From positions 926,255 to 990,254 of the forward strand of contig CAVYHJ010000026.1 of the NCBI GenBank assembly GCA_963768165.1: 64,000 nucleotides of DNA, written 5' to 3'. The position numbers were made by a program, and so were the translations under genes. This document shows, one piece after another, positions 42,787 to 51,897 of the stretch (position 1 is the stretch's first letter; the number at the start of each line of letters is the position of its first letter). Source of the DNA: CAVYHJ01 sp963768165 [NCBI: uncultured bacterium]. Lineage in GTDB: Bacteria; UBP4; UBA4092. The notes beneath the pieces are model-generated. The model worked only from the letters and a program-made list of their open reading frames with translations. It was not told the DNA's origin and did not search any database.

Positions 42787-44478
42787 ATGGCGATTTCGAT
42801 AACGGAAACACCCAATGAGCTGACACGGGAGATAGATTGCGCGGAGCCACTCGGCATCGTCCGTCTATTACGCCAGACTGATTCACAAATCTATAACGGG
42901 TATCTCACCTACCCCGGACTTTGCGACCGGGAGATTCTCGATAAACTCCAGAATTGCATTGAGCAGACTAGCAAAATCCTCTCTGCCAGGGGGAAAAAAG
43001 TAATCGTTATTTCCGGCGCGGGTACGAGCGGGCGTCTTGCCATGTTCCTGGCTAGGAAATTCAAGAGGAACTCTAAACTCGAAACTCTAAACTCGAAACT
43101 GGTTTATCTCATCGCCGGTGGCGACAAAGCCCTGATCGCTGCTCAAGAAGGTTCCGAAGACGACCCCTACCAAGGCGTCAGAGATTTGAAACAAATCATT
43201 GGCGATGCCAAAACGGTGGGGTATTTTGGAGTGACCTGTGGTCTCTCTGCTCCTTATGTGGCAGGGCAATTGGATTACCTGCTTGAGCAATTTGACCGGA
43301 AACTTCTCAAGGGGTTCGCCTGTTTGCACGGGTTCAATCCCGTTGACCGTGCCCGCAATACCCCGATTGAAAATTGGAACAAGACCTTTCTAGAAGTAGC
43401 CAAGAAAGTCGAAAAACATAAACAAGGCATTATCCTTAATCCCGTCGTAGGACCCGAACCTATTACCGGTTCCACACGCATGAAGTCCGGCTCCGCCACC
43501 AAACTTTGTCTGGAAATTATTCTTCACCAAGCGTTACAGCATAAGGGTACTTCAATCTACAATCTGCAATCTGCAATCTTAAATTATGAATCCACTCGCA
43601 TTGCCGTGTATGAACAGGAAGAAAACTTGGCACGCTTAATCGAACTTGGCGCGCAAGCCCTTCGCCATAACCGTCATATTTATTATTTGGGTAAAGCCCC
43701 TTACGGCATCCTCGGCTTGATAGATGCTTCCGAATGTCCGCCCACTTACGGCGCGGACTTTGAAGATGTGCGCGGGTTCCTAGACGGCGGCTGGGATGCT
43801 CTCCTCGGCAAAGGCAAGGACATAAGTCACGTTGGCCCGCTCTATCGCATCGGCTTGGAGGAGTTTATCCAATCCAAACTCCCGCACTTACGCAAACATG
43901 ACTTGGTCATTGAACTCGGACAGGGCACTCCCTCTTATCTCGATATATTACGCCAAGCCAAACAAAAAGGCGCCAATATAGCAGTCATATTGATTCAATC
44001 CAAACCCGCTCCGAATTTCTGGTTAACTCGAAACTCTAAACTAGAGACTCTAAACTGTGTTATCCCCTACTCTACTCCATTCAAAGAATACGCCATAAAG
44101 TTAATCGTTAACGCGCTGACCACCGGAGCACACGTCCATATCGGCAAGGTCTACCAGAATAGGATGATTGACTTAAAGATTAGCAACAATAAACTGTACT
44201 TCCGCACTCTGCAGATTATCTCAAGTATTATGAAAGTGGACGAGAAAACGGCATTGCGCTGTATGCTCAAAGCTATTTACGAAACAGACAGAGTCACACC
44301 CGCACTTTTGAAAAAGAAAGTGTCCGACCACATTTCCGCTTCGACAGGTAAACATAAAGTTGTGCCAAAAGCTATGCTCCTGGCAACTGGTAAGTTTAGT
44401 TATAAATCAGCGTCCCAAGCCCTCGCCCAAGAACCCATTGTCCGCAACATCATTCAGAAATATGTCTCAGGACTTTAA
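42787..44478 (+). CDS. GCKR/MurQ-like protein with two SIS domains and in-frame repeat insertions
   Basis: The product has 563 aa, about twice MurQ length and close to the double-SIS glucokinase-regulatory-protein-like family. SIS 1 has VISGAGTSGRLAMFLAR and GGDKALIAAQEGSEDDPYQG, the MurNAc-6-P etherase signature. GSTRMKSGSATK closes it. SIS 2 begins near ~280 (NRHIYYLGKAPYG). The likely role is binding or cleavage of a phosphosugar such as MurNAc-6-P. Three repeat-like insertions break the family pattern at ~95-105, ~256-265 and ~413-424, two of them built from the intergenic heptamer. Its stop overlaps the convergent fabD stop by 12 bp. Confidence 0.82.
   Translation: MAISITETPNELTREIDCAEPLGIVRLLRQTDSQIYNGYLTYPGLCDREILDKLQNCIEQTSKILSARGKKVIVISGAGTSGRLAMFLARKFKRNSKLETLNSKLVYLIAGGDKALIAAQEGSEDDPYQGVRDLKQIIGDAKTVGYFGVTCGLSAPYVAGQLDYLLEQFDRKLLKGFACLHGFNPVDRARNTPIENWNKTFLEVAKKVEKHKQGIILNPVVGPEPITGSTRMKSGSATKLCLEIILHQALQHKGTSIYNLQSAILNYESTRIAVYEQEENLARLIELGAQALRHNRHIYYLGKAPYGILGLIDASECPPTYGADFEDVRGFLDGGWDALLGKGKDISHVGPLYRIGLEEFIQSKLPHLRKHDLVIELGQGTPSYLDILRQAKQKGANIAVILIQSKPAPNFWLTRNSKLETLNCVIPYSTPFKEYAIKLIVNALTTGAHVHIGKVYQNRMIDLKISNNKLYFRTLQIISSIMKVDEKTALRCMLKAIYETDRVTPALLKKKVSDHISASTGKHKVVPKAMLLATGKFSYKSASQALAQEPIVRNIIQKYVSGL
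43071..43098. repeat. Intragenic heptamer repeat 1 (CTCTAAA/CTCGAAA x2 each)
   Basis: A perfect 14-bp unit CTCTAAACTCGAAA occurs twice, equal to four heptamers of the intergenic family. It encodes NSKLETLNSKL in the GCKR-like protein without breaking the frame. Confidence 0.88.
43553..43580. repeat. Intragenic heptamer repeat 2 (CAATCTN x4)
   Basis: Units CAATCTA, CAATCTG, CAATCTG and CAATCTT encode SIYNLQSAILN inside the GCKR-like protein, near the end of SIS domain 1. The unit sequence differs from repeats 1 and 3 but the 7-bp period is the same. Confidence 0.85.
44024..44058. repeat. Intragenic heptamer repeat 3 (AAACTCT family)
   Basis: Five units TAACTCG, AAACTCT, AAACTAG, AGACTCT and AAACTGT encode TRNSKLETLNCV in the second SIS domain. 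It is of the same family as repeat 1 and the intergenic arrays. Confidence 0.82.
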
Positions 44479-45396
44479 AGCAGTTACCGTCGCTTCCAAC
44501 ACAGTCGCATCCGTAGTTTGATAGGTTACAATTTCCTTATTGATTTTCTTTATCAAGCCACTCAAGACACTCCCTGTCCCTACTTCCACAAATGTCTTCA
44601 CACCCTGTTCCACCATCTTCTTGACAGAGGATTCCCACAGCACCGAAGATGTCATTTGTCTGGCAAGAGCAGATTTCAACACACTCGCATCTGTGCTGGG
44701 TTCCGCCGTCACATTCGATACCACTGGAATGGAAGCCGGATGAAACTCCACACTATCTAGTACTTTGGAAAATTGTTCTCCTGCATCCTTTAACAAGGGT
44801 GAATGAAACGCCCCGCTCACCGGTAAAGGGATAGCCTTTTTCCTCATCTCCTTGAGTTTGGCGACCGTTGCGCCTACTCCTTCAATACTTCCCGATATGA
44901 CCAGTTGTCCGGGGCAATTGTAATTGGCGACTACTACGACTCCAACCGTCTTGCTTATTTCCTCACACACCACTCGAATTTCCTCATCACTCATTCCCAA
45001 TACCGCCGCCATTGTCCCCGGTGCTGTCTTCCCCGCTTCCGCCATCAGTCTTCCCCGGGTCGCTACCAGTTTTAATCCCGCTTCAAAATCCAGCACACCC
45101 GCCGCTACCAGTGCCGAATATTCCCCCAAGGAATGTCCCGCGACAAACTTCGGTTCCAATCCTTTCTCTTTCAAAACTTGATATGTGGCAATACTGACTG
45201 AGAATAATGCCGGTTGGGCATGCTGGGTCTGCTTTAACGTTTCCTCCGGACCATTGAAACACAACTCCGTCAAGGAATATCCCAATACCTCGTTGGCCTT
45301 GTCTAAAATATTCTTTGCAGTAGGATAAGTGTCATACAAAGACTTCCCCATCCCGACCCCTTGAGACCCCTGCCCCGGAAATACAAATGCGTTCAT
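44467..45396 (-). CDS. fabD: Malonyl-CoA-ACP transacylase
   Basis: The product has 309 aa from the ATG at 45396 (GGAAGG upstream). It loads malonyl groups onto ACP for fatty-acid synthesis. Motifs: FPGQGSQGVGMG at the N-terminus, the nucleophile elbow VAGHSLGEYSALVAAG and the catalytic His in VSGAFHSPLL. Last gene of yceD-rpmF-plsX-fabH-fabD. The 3' end overlaps the convergent GCKR-like gene by 12 bp. A heptamer array lies just upstream, in the gap to fabH. Confidence 0.96.
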   Translation of the reverse strand: MNAFVFPGQGSQGVGMGKSLYDTYPTAKNILDKANEVLGYSLTELCFNGPEETLKQTQHAQPALFSVSIATYQVLKEKGLEPKFVAGHSLGEYSALVAAGVLDFEAGLKLVATRGRLMAEAGKTAPGTMAAVLGMSDEEIRVVCEEISKTVGVVVVANYNCPGQLVISGSIEGVGATVAKLKEMRKKAIPLPVSGAFHSPLLKDAGEQFSKVLDSVEFHPASIPVVSNVTAEPSTDASVLKSALARQMTSSVLWESSVKKMVEQGVKTFVEVGTGSVLSGLIKKINKEIVTYQTTDATVLEATVTALKS

Positions 45397-45420
45397 ATTC
45401 ACCTTCCCTATATTTAATAT

Positions 45421-45448
45421 CTTTAACTTTAAACGTTAAACCTTACAC
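45421..45448. repeat. Heptamer tandem repeat in the fabH-fabD gap
   Basis: Units CTTTAAC, TTTAAAC, GTTAAAC and CTTACAC lie 25 bp upstream of the fabD start, inside an otherwise typical operon. Confidence 0.75.
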
Positions 45449-45499
45449 CGTATCACTGGCTTTCAGCCGGTCATCTATCACATTAAACATTGGTTTTAT

Positions 45500-46510
45500 C
45501 TACCAACGGATAACACTGGTTCCCCAGGTCAATCCCGCTCCGAATGCCACCAGTATCACAACATCCCCGGTTTTGATTCTGCCGCTTCGCACCACTTCAT
45601 CCAAGGCAATCCCAATAGACGCACCGGACGTATTCCCATACTTGTCAATATTTACATAAACTTTCTCCATGGGGATTTTAAACTTATCCGCTGACGCTTT
45701 GATAATGCGAATATTAGCTTGATGTGGAATCATCAGTGTCAATTCATCCGGTTGAATGTTGCACACCTTCAAGGTATGTTCCAGAGATTCCCCCATCACG
45801 CGTACGGCAAATTTATATACTTCCTTCCCATCCATATACATGCAATTGAGTTTTTGTTCCATCGCCTGGGGAGTCAGTGGTTGACGGGTTCCTCCTGCGG
45901 GAACATATAGCAAATCCGCCGCATTCCCGTCACTGGCTAAATAATCATAGAGTATTCCCCGACCATCATGCCCGTTCTGGAGAACTGCGGCACCTGCGCC
46001 ATCGCCGAATAATATACAGGTGTTGCGGTCTGTCCAGTTTATATACCGCGACATGATTTCCGTGCCAATGACCAGCGCGTTCTTATATCCATTCCCTAAC
46101 ATTAAGTTCCTGGCTACAGATAACGCGTACACAAAGCCGGTACATGCCGCTCCAATATCCAAGGCTGCTGCTTTTTTTGCGCCCAGTTTGCTCTGGATAT
46201 AACATGCCGTCGAGGGAAAGACGACATCCGGTGTGATGGTGGCAACGACTATTAGTTCTATCTCTTCCGCCGTAAGGTTTGCGGCTTCCAACGCGCGTTT
46301 CGCGGCTTCCGTTCCAAGGTCGGAGGTGGTTTCGCCGGGTGCGGCGATACGCCGTTCTTTAATTCCTGTTCGAGAGAAAATCCATTCATCGGACGTCTCC
46401 ACCATCTTCTCCAGTTCTTGGTTGGTTAATATTTTTTCAGGGAGATATGAACCCGTTCCCACTATGGCGATTCCGCCATTTAATAATATTTTTCTTGTGT
46501 TGTCAATCAT
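45500..46510 (-). CDS. fabH: Beta-ketoacyl-ACP synthase III
   Basis: The product has 336 aa. It starts fatty-acid chains by condensing acetyl-CoA with malonyl-ACP. The catalytic triad is visible: Cys in DIGAACTGFVYAL, His in MIPHQANIRI, Asn in KYGNTSGASI. The C-terminus VAFGAGLTWG is typical. It follows plsX by ~48 bp on the minus strand. Confidence 0.97.
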   Translation of the reverse strand: MIDNTRKILLNGGIAIVGTGSYLPEKILTNQELEKMVETSDEWIFSRTGIKERRIAAPGETTSDLGTEAAKRALEAANLTAEEIELIVVATITPDVVFPSTACYIQSKLGAKKAAALDIGAACTGFVYALSVARNLMLGNGYKNALVIGTEIMSRYINWTDRNTCILFGDGAGAAVLQNGHDGRGILYDYLASDGNAADLLYVPAGGTRQPLTPQAMEQKLNCMYMDGKEVYKFAVRVMGESLEHTLKVCNIQPDELTLMIPHQANIRIIKASADKFKIPMEKVYVNIDKYGNTSGASIGIALDEVVRSGRIKTGDVVILVAFGAGLTWGTSVIRW

Positions 46511-46557
46511 AACAAAAAGGTAATGTATTATACTCCAATTTTGGATTTCTAGCAGAG

Positions 46558-47571
46558 TTACGAGGATGGAGATTCTGGAGCGATGTCTTTTAATTGCTCG
46601 GCGATATGTGTATTCACATCATGTTGTACGAATTCCGTCGCGACACGAATGGCATTCGCAATCGCTTTGGAAGAGGAACTCCCATGGCTGATGACGCATA
46701 TTCCATTGGTTCCTAACAGTTGCGCTCCGCCATATTCCGAGTAGTCCACTTTCTTCCGAAAACGCTTAAATGCTTCTTGAACCTCTTTAAATTCTTTCCC
46801 TTTTTTCCTCACTAATCCCATTTCTGATTTCAACGTACTTAATATCATCATTGCCAAACCCTCGCCAAATTTCAATATGGCATTCCCCACAAACCCGTCA
46901 CATACCACCACATCCACATCCCCTTTGGCAATCTCCCGCCCTTCGACATTGCCAATAAAGTTAATTGGCATCTTCTCCAAAAGTTCGTAGGTCTTGGTGG
47001 TTAAATCGTTCCCCTTGGTCTTTTCTTCGCCGATATTCAACAAGCCGATTTTTGCATTGACACGTCCATGAATCCGTTCGGCATACACTTTCCCCATGAC
47101 CGCGAAATGTACTAAATGCTGAGGACGGCAATCTACATTGGCACCTACGTCCAGTACAATACACGGAGACTTGAATGTCGGGATAGTGGTGGCTATCGCC
47201 GGTCGGCTGACACCCGGAAGTCGGCCTAAAACAAAGAATGCCGATGCCATCACGGCACCGGTGTTTCCGGCAGAAACAAAAGCCTGCGCTTGTTCCTGTT
47301 TTACCAGTTGGGTACCCACATTGATGGAAGACTCTTTTTTCTGTTTAAGGGCTATTGCGGGAGATTCCTGCATATCCACCGTTTGTTCGGCATGCACAAT
47401 CTCAATGCACGAGTGATTGGTACCACCCAATCTCTCCAAGCACGGACGCACAACATCCTCACGACCGACCAGTAGAATATCGGTCTTATACCGTTCTGCG
47501 GCAATCAGGGCTCCTTCAATAACGGCACTTGGAGCATGATCCCCACCCATGGCGTCTACGGCAATACGCAT
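46558..47571 (-). CDS. plsX: Phosphate acyltransferase PlsX
   Basis: The product has 337 aa. It converts acyl-ACP to acyl-phosphate for phospholipid synthesis. The N-terminus RIAVDAMGGDHAPSAVIEGA is the PlsX signature. Later FVSAGNTGAVMASAF, VLDVGANVDCRP and SEYGGAQLLGTNG follow. It starts 7 bp after the rpmF stop. Confidence 0.97.
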   Translation of the reverse strand: MRIAVDAMGGDHAPSAVIEGALIAAERYKTDILLVGREDVVRPCLERLGGTNHSCIEIVHAEQTVDMQESPAIALKQKKESSINVGTQLVKQEQAQAFVSAGNTGAVMASAFFVLGRLPGVSRPAIATTIPTFKSPCIVLDVGANVDCRPQHLVHFAVMGKVYAERIHGRVNAKIGLLNIGEEKTKGNDLTTKTYELLEKMPINFIGNVEGREIAKGDVDVVVCDGFVGNAILKFGEGLAMMILSTLKSEMGLVRKKGKEFKEVQEAFKRFRKKVDYSEYGGAQLLGTNGICVISHGSSSSKAIANAIRVATEFVQHDVNTHIAEQLKDIAPESPSS

Positions 47572-47578
47572 AGATTCG

Positions 47579-47758
47579 TTAGGCCTTTACGTCAATAACC
47601 TTGCGGCCATTATATTCCCCGCAATGGGTACAGGCCCGGTGAGGCAATTTCGGTTCATGACATTTTGGACAAACCGATAATCCCCGCGCGTCAATTTTAT
47701 CGTGCGCCCGGCGATTTCTTCGTCGTGATCGAAATATTCTTCTCTTTGGAACTGGCAT
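47579..47758 (-). CDS. rpmF: Ribosomal protein L32
   Basis: The product has 59 aa. Its translation starts MPVPKRRIFRSRRRNRRAH, with two zinc CxxC pairs (CPKCH and CTHCGEYNG) and the end GRKVIDVKA. GGAGG lies 5 bp before the ATG. This is the common yceD-rpmF-plsX order. It is a structural protein of the 50S subunit. Confidence 0.97.
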   Translation of the reverse strand: MPVPKRRIFRSRRRNRRAHDKIDARGLSVCPKCHEPKLPHRACTHCGEYNGRKVIDVKA

Positions 47759-47799
47759 TAGACACCTCCGTAATAAAGTTTAACTTACTCCACCTTGGC

Positions 47800-48321
47800 T
47801 TATGATAACCGTATTCCAGATAGACTGCGGAACGGATTTTCATCGTCCTCAGTGGGACATTGACACGGGTGGATATTCAAGTTCGCGCCACATTTCACAC
47901 ATAACCCGCGGCAATTCTCTTTACATAACACTTGCATTGGCAGGTTGACAACCATTTGTTGCCGAACCTGCTCGGTTAAATCAATTTCATTTCCATTATA
48001 CCAGACGATATCCAACTCATCCGGGGTCAATTCAATCTTTCCAGCAACCAATGGGTTTTCCTGCGTTTGTCGGAAATCACTCGTAAATTGGGCGTTTAAG
48101 GTGTACTCCGCCAATTCCAAACAACGGCTGCAATTGATTCTCAGAATTGCTTCGAATTGACCGGTGATCAGAACCTTATCCCCGGAACGAAATACGTTCA
48201 CTACGCATTTCACTGGCTGGCTTATTTCCGGGATATCCATATCGCTGGTAAAACTAGATGTCGGTATGGCAAATCCAAACTCTGTCAAACCGTTCTCCAG
48301 GGTTGATAAATCCAGTTTCAT
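47800..48321 (-). CDS. YceD/DUF177-family protein
   Basis: The product has 173 aa from the ATG at 48321 (AGGACGAG upstream; an in-frame GTG two codons earlier is less likely). The C-terminal domain has RCLELAEYTLNAQFTSDF and a Cys-rich end CKENCRGLCVKCGANLN, the DUF177 pattern. The family lies beside rpmF in most bacteria and is linked to 23S rRNA/ribosome accumulation. First gene of the fatty-acid operon here. Confidence 0.9.
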   Translation of the reverse strand: MKLDLSTLENGLTEFGFAIPTSSFTSDMDIPEISQPVKCVVNVFRSGDKVLITGQFEAILRINCSRCLELAEYTLNAQFTSDFRQTQENPLVAGKIELTPDELDIVWYNGNEIDLTEQVRQQMVVNLPMQVLCKENCRGLCVKCGANLNIHPCQCPTEDDENPFRSLSGIRLS

Positions 48322-48563
48322 AAACACTCGTCCTTTTTGCCAATTCGCCTAAATTTTTAACTTAATCCCTGGATTAAAGCTAAAATTTAGTTTTTCCATT
48401 ATAGGAATCTCCGCAATTTCTGTCAAGTTTTTTATACAGAGATTTTTACCCAAATTCCTATTAACTATAATTAAATCAATCTTAAATCTCAATTTCTTTA
48501 AAATAAGTATCCACGCTTAAAACAGAATCGCTATTTTAAACTCCATTCTCAAATAAAAAAGTT

Positions 48564-49337
48564 CTATGCAGAAAAATGTGTGAAAAGGTGCATTGCGAAT
48601 TGCTTGTTACGACGTTGAAGAACATCGTTGACTTGTTCCAGAAGGCTTTTAGTACCGATGGCGTGTGGGGTAATTTTGAGAGCAGCTTCAAAGGCATCCT
48701 TAGCTTCCGAATATCGGTTCAAATGGAGATAACATTCTCCCATTCCGCTCTGTGCACCAAAATGGATAGGATTAAGATCCAGTACCTGCCGGCAATCTAT
48801 GATAGATCGTTCATAATCCCCTTTCAGGAAATATGCCAATGCCAGTTGATTATACGCTTCCGCGAAATTCGGTTTTCGCAGGATTAACTTAGTGAGTTTA
48901 CTAATCGCTTCATCGTATCTCCGTTGACTCATCAATGCCTTGCAATTATAAAGAATTTCTCTGGAATTAATTCCCGCTTCACTAAACCATAGGCTCCAAA
49001 GTAAGTCGGTAGCCATCTGCGCCTCACGCTCATCAGAAGATTTCAAACCCAGTTCCAACACACCGACATAATCCTTTTTGCCCCGGCGCGCAAGGATATA
49101 AGCGGAGAATAACCGTTCGCGTGGATCGGGGCTTCTCACCGATTGGTAAAGCACCGGATAATATTTCGGTGAGAAGTCTGCAACCAATTCATCCAATTGT
49201 TTATCATCGCTTCTTCGAATGGAGTGAAATTTCTCGATCATTCGCATCCCCTGCTTGGTTGTGATAATGTTTTGGACAAGATATCCCAAACTAAGCGCGA
49301 TTATAGTCAACAGCGCAATTATTAGTAATTTACGCAT
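48564..49337 (-). CDS. Membrane-anchored TPR protein
   Basis: The product has 257 aa. One N-terminal membrane anchor (~3-25, LLIIALLTIIALSLGYLV) is followed by a helical HEAT/armadillo-like part (~50-115). Three tetratricopeptide repeats then follow (~128-235), such as RRYDEAISKLTKLILRKPNF and GDYERSIIDCRQVLDLNPIH. It would act in the periplasm or envelope as a protein-binding scaffold. No operon partner is clear. Confidence 0.8.
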   Translation of the reverse strand: MRKLLIIALLTIIALSLGYLVQNIITTKQGMRMIEKFHSIRRSDDKQLDELVADFSPKYYPVLYQSVRSPDPRERLFSAYILARRGKKDYVGVLELGLKSSDEREAQMATDLLWSLWFSEAGINSREILYNCKALMSQRRYDEAISKLTKLILRKPNFAEAYNQLALAYFLKGDYERSIIDCRQVLDLNPIHFGAQSGMGECYLHLNRYSEAKDAFEAALKITPHAIGTKSLLEQVNDVLQRRNKQFAMHLFTHFSA

Positions 49338-49388
49338 ATTTTAATCACCAGACCTTGCTATTAATATTATATAACAATATTGGAAATA

Positions 49389-50006
49389 TTACCTTTGTTT
49401 TTCATGGACATCATAGGGAATCAAACAAAGTAAAGATATAAGATACGTCCCCAGAATAAACCTGACAAAGGCATCCAACAAAACATAAAGCAGGCGATAT
49501 TCTACCCACGGAGTGGATAATGCGTGATTCCGGCTGACATGAAACGTCCCGCCTATCGCCGGTGACGATGTGATACCGATGGAAAAAAACATCAGCACAA
49601 AAAATATCCAAAATATCATTGGATAATTACTCACCGCATTGGACGCCGTATCAAGAACTATCTTTCCAATATAATAAATTACACTCAAAGAAATGAATAT
49701 TCGCAAGAATGTAATAATCCAATACGTCATAAAATCAATCCTATACTTCAGATGAAAATGGTTTAGAATATTATCATACATATGGGAAACCAGTTTCTCA
49801 AGCAAATAAAATATTGTGTGGCCAAAATCATAGACAAATTCAATAATCCAAACCCCGCGTTTGAGAATGCCGATGGGCGTATATCCTGTCCAGGTAATAA
49901 TCATCGAGAGCAAACATAATGAAAAATACAATATGAGAAAATGTATAAGACCTTCTACGATCCGGGAAATTATCCTATTCATAATTTTACCTACAAATTG
50001 TATCAT
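49389..50006 (-). CDS. Integral membrane protein, unrecognised
   Basis: The product has 205 aa; an inner ATG at 49982 has the better Shine-Dalgarno (AGGT) and may be the real start. About four hydrophobic segments are visible, including IHFLILYFSLCLLSMIITW, a YWIITFLRIFISLSVIYYIG segment and MIFWIFFVLMFFSIGI. No family recognised. It is transcribed towards the TPR gene, 51 bp away. Confidence 0.6.
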   Translation of the reverse strand: MIQFVGKIMNRIISRIVEGLIHFLILYFSLCLLSMIITWTGYTPIGILKRGVWIIEFVYDFGHTIFYLLEKLVSHMYDNILNHFHLKYRIDFMTYWIITFLRIFISLSVIYYIGKIVLDTASNAVSNYPMIFWIFFVLMFFSIGITSSPAIGGTFHVSRNHALSTPWVEYRLLYVLLDAFVRFILGTYLISLLCLIPYDVHEKQR

Positions 50007-50247
50007 ATTGGAAAAACTTTCTACATTTGCAGAAAGTTTTATCTAGACATTTTTCAAAAACGTATAATTTCTATAACACCAATAATAGGAATCATTCTTA
50101 ATATGGTTAACTTGGCTAAACAATTTACTTGACATGGTTAAATATATTGGGTAAAGTAGATTGAAAACAAAATAAAAAAAGTAGGTGAGAATGAATTTAG
50201 CTATTAATCGGTTATATATAAAGTTTGTAAATATGAAATTTAAAAAT

Positions 50248-50297
50248 CACAAAGGAATTTCGTAAAGATCGGCAGACCTAACCGAAATTCCCTTGTG
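50248..50297 (+). promoter_or_regulatory. Structured 5' leader hairpin of the pilin-FTR1 genes
   Basis: CACAAAGGAATTTCG (50248-50262) pairs with CGAAATTCCCTTGTG (50283-50297), with 14 of 15 positions matched and a 20-nt loop. It lies 26 bp before the pilin start codon. There is no U-run after it, so it is more likely a cis-regulatory or stabilising RNA element than a terminator. It does not match a riboswitch I can name. The rest of the 317-bp gap is AT-rich with no gene. Confidence 0.55.
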
Positions 50298-50322
50298 CAA
50301 CCCCTATTAAAGGAGCTTATTA

Positions 50323-50877
50323 ATGTTTAACATAAGAATGAATATTGAGTCAAATACAAAAAAAGGATTTACCTTGATTGAATTATTAATTGTTGTAGCC
50401 ATCATCGCCATACTGGCGGCAATTGCCATACCCAATTATTTGCTGGCACAAACCCGTACTAAAGTTTCTGATATGTTGAATGATATGCAAGTAACGGCAA
50501 CTGCATTGGAAAGTTATTATGTGGATAATGATGTCTATCCATATTATAACAATCCCGTTGACTCGGACGATCACCATTCACCGCTTTTTCTGACTACGCC
50601 TGTGGCGTATTTGACCAGTCTCCAGTTGGATGTGTTTTTACCGGAAATAGATGAAGATGATCCCGCGGCACATAGCGCTCCATTACATTATCTCACGGAA
50701 GATTTTTCTCCTGGACTTGCCCAAGGAAAAGCGCAACTGGCAGGAATCTATAATCCCAGTGTCGCCTGGATTTTGTGGAGTATCGGACCGGATCATATAG
50801 ACCAAGAGGGCGAATTACTCTACGATCCCACCAATGGAACCGTCGGTCCTGGCGATTTAATTCGAGTGGGACCTTAA
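50323..50877 (+). CDS. Type IV/type II pseudopilin
   Basis: The product has 184 aa; AAAGGAG precedes the ATG. The prepilin cleavage region is KKG-FTLIELLIVVAIIAIL, followed by the same helix as the pilin at 39597. The C-terminal domain ends in LWSIGPDH then YDPTNGTVGPGDLIRVG. The two pilins share this terminal tag but not the central region. It is located 18 bp upstream of the FTR1 iron permease gene and is likely co-transcribed with it. Confidence 0.85.
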   Translation: MFNIRMNIESNTKKGFTLIELLIVVAIIAILAAIAIPNYLLAQTRTKVSDMLNDMQVTATALESYYVDNDVYPYYNNPVDSDDHHSPLFLTTPVAYLTSLQLDVFLPEIDEDDPAAHSAPLHYLTEDFSPGLAQGKAQLAGIYNPSVAWILWSIGPDHIDQEGELLYDPTNGTVGPGDLIRVGP

Positions 50878-50895
50878 GAAAAGGATAAATATACG

Positions 50896-51897
50896 ATGAT
50901 TCAAGAACAAGTAGCGAAAGCTAGACAAATTCAACCAGCAAAACTACTGCACAATACACTCCTTGTCCTATTGATTTTGGGGGCTGTGATTGTCCTTGGT
51001 GTCCTGGTTTGGCAGGGCATCACAGCAGGAGGCTCTCCCGATCCGACGATTCCGAACACCAGCCAGACGGTGGCGATACTCGACATTGGCGTGCTGGTTT
51101 TTCGTGAAGGCTTGGAATGTATTTTAGTGCTCATGGCTCTCACTGCAAGCATGACTGGCAACCATCAGTTTCACCGGCGACCGGTTGGCGTGGGAGCCGC
51201 GATTGCTTTCGTCGCTACGATCATCACCTGGTTTATCGCAACGAGTTTTCTTCACGATTTAATGCAGAGTATTCCGGCTCTGGACCTGCAAGCGGCGACA
51301 GGTTTATTGGCGGTGGTCGTTCTGATGGTGGTAATGAACTGGTTCTTCCACAAAATATACTGGCGCGGATGGATTACCCTGCACAACCGCAAAAAAAAAC
51401 AGTTGTTGAAAAGTGCCGGCGAAACAGAAATCACTAAAGCACGTTTGTACTGGGGATTGGGATTATTGGGTTTTGCATCTCTCTACCGGGAAGGATTTGA
51501 AGTCGTTCTTTTTCTCCAAAGTTATTATTTAAAAATGGGAGGATGGGTCATTCTATGGGGAGCACTCCTGGGGCTGTTTTTCACCGGTATTGTAGCCGTT
51601 CTAACATTTGTCGCCCACAGTCATTTACCCTACCGTAGAATGTTAATCCTGACGGGTATCCTGCTCGGAGTTGTATTTTTAATTATGGTCGGAGAACAGG
51701 CGCAAGAAATGCAACTGGCTCATTGGATTCCGACCACTTCCCTGGGAGGTCTATTTACCTCGATTCCCCCTTGGATGGGATTATGGTTTTCAGTCTTTCC
51801 TACCCGGGAAACTTTGGCGGCACAATTATTGGCGGCAATATTGGTATTGGGTTCTTATTTTTTGGCCAAACATAAAACCGGTATTGAAAATGGATGA
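50896..51897 (+). CDS. FTR1-family iron permease
   Basis: The product has 333 aa with about seven hydrophobic segments. Two REGxE-type iron motifs are visible: FREGLECILVLMA (~75) and YREGFEVVLFL (~198). An FTR1/EfeU-like permease imports ferric iron across the inner membrane, normally with a ferroxidase partner; none is adjacent here. A pseudopilin lies upstream and an Nramp-type transporter downstream, so this is an iron or divalent-metal uptake locus. Confidence 0.88.
   Translation: MIQEQVAKARQIQPAKLLHNTLLVLLILGAVIVLGVLVWQGITAGGSPDPTIPNTSQTVAILDIGVLVFREGLECILVLMALTASMTGNHQFHRRPVGVGAAIAFVATIITWFIATSFLHDLMQSIPALDLQAATGLLAVVVLMVVMNWFFHKIYWRGWITLHNRKKKQLLKSAGETEITKARLYWGLGLLGFASLYREGFEVVLFLQSYYLKMGGWVILWGALLGLFFTGIVAVLTFVAHSHLPYRRMLILTGILLGVVFLIMVGEQAQEMQLAHWIPTTSLGGLFTSIPPWMGLWFSVFPTRETLAAQLLAAILVLGSYFLAKHKTGIENG

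Noticed and set aside
43325-43345. T-arm-like GGGTTCAATCCC inside the GCKR-like gene
   Set aside because: No acceptor or anticodon stem surrounds it; it is within a conserved coding region.
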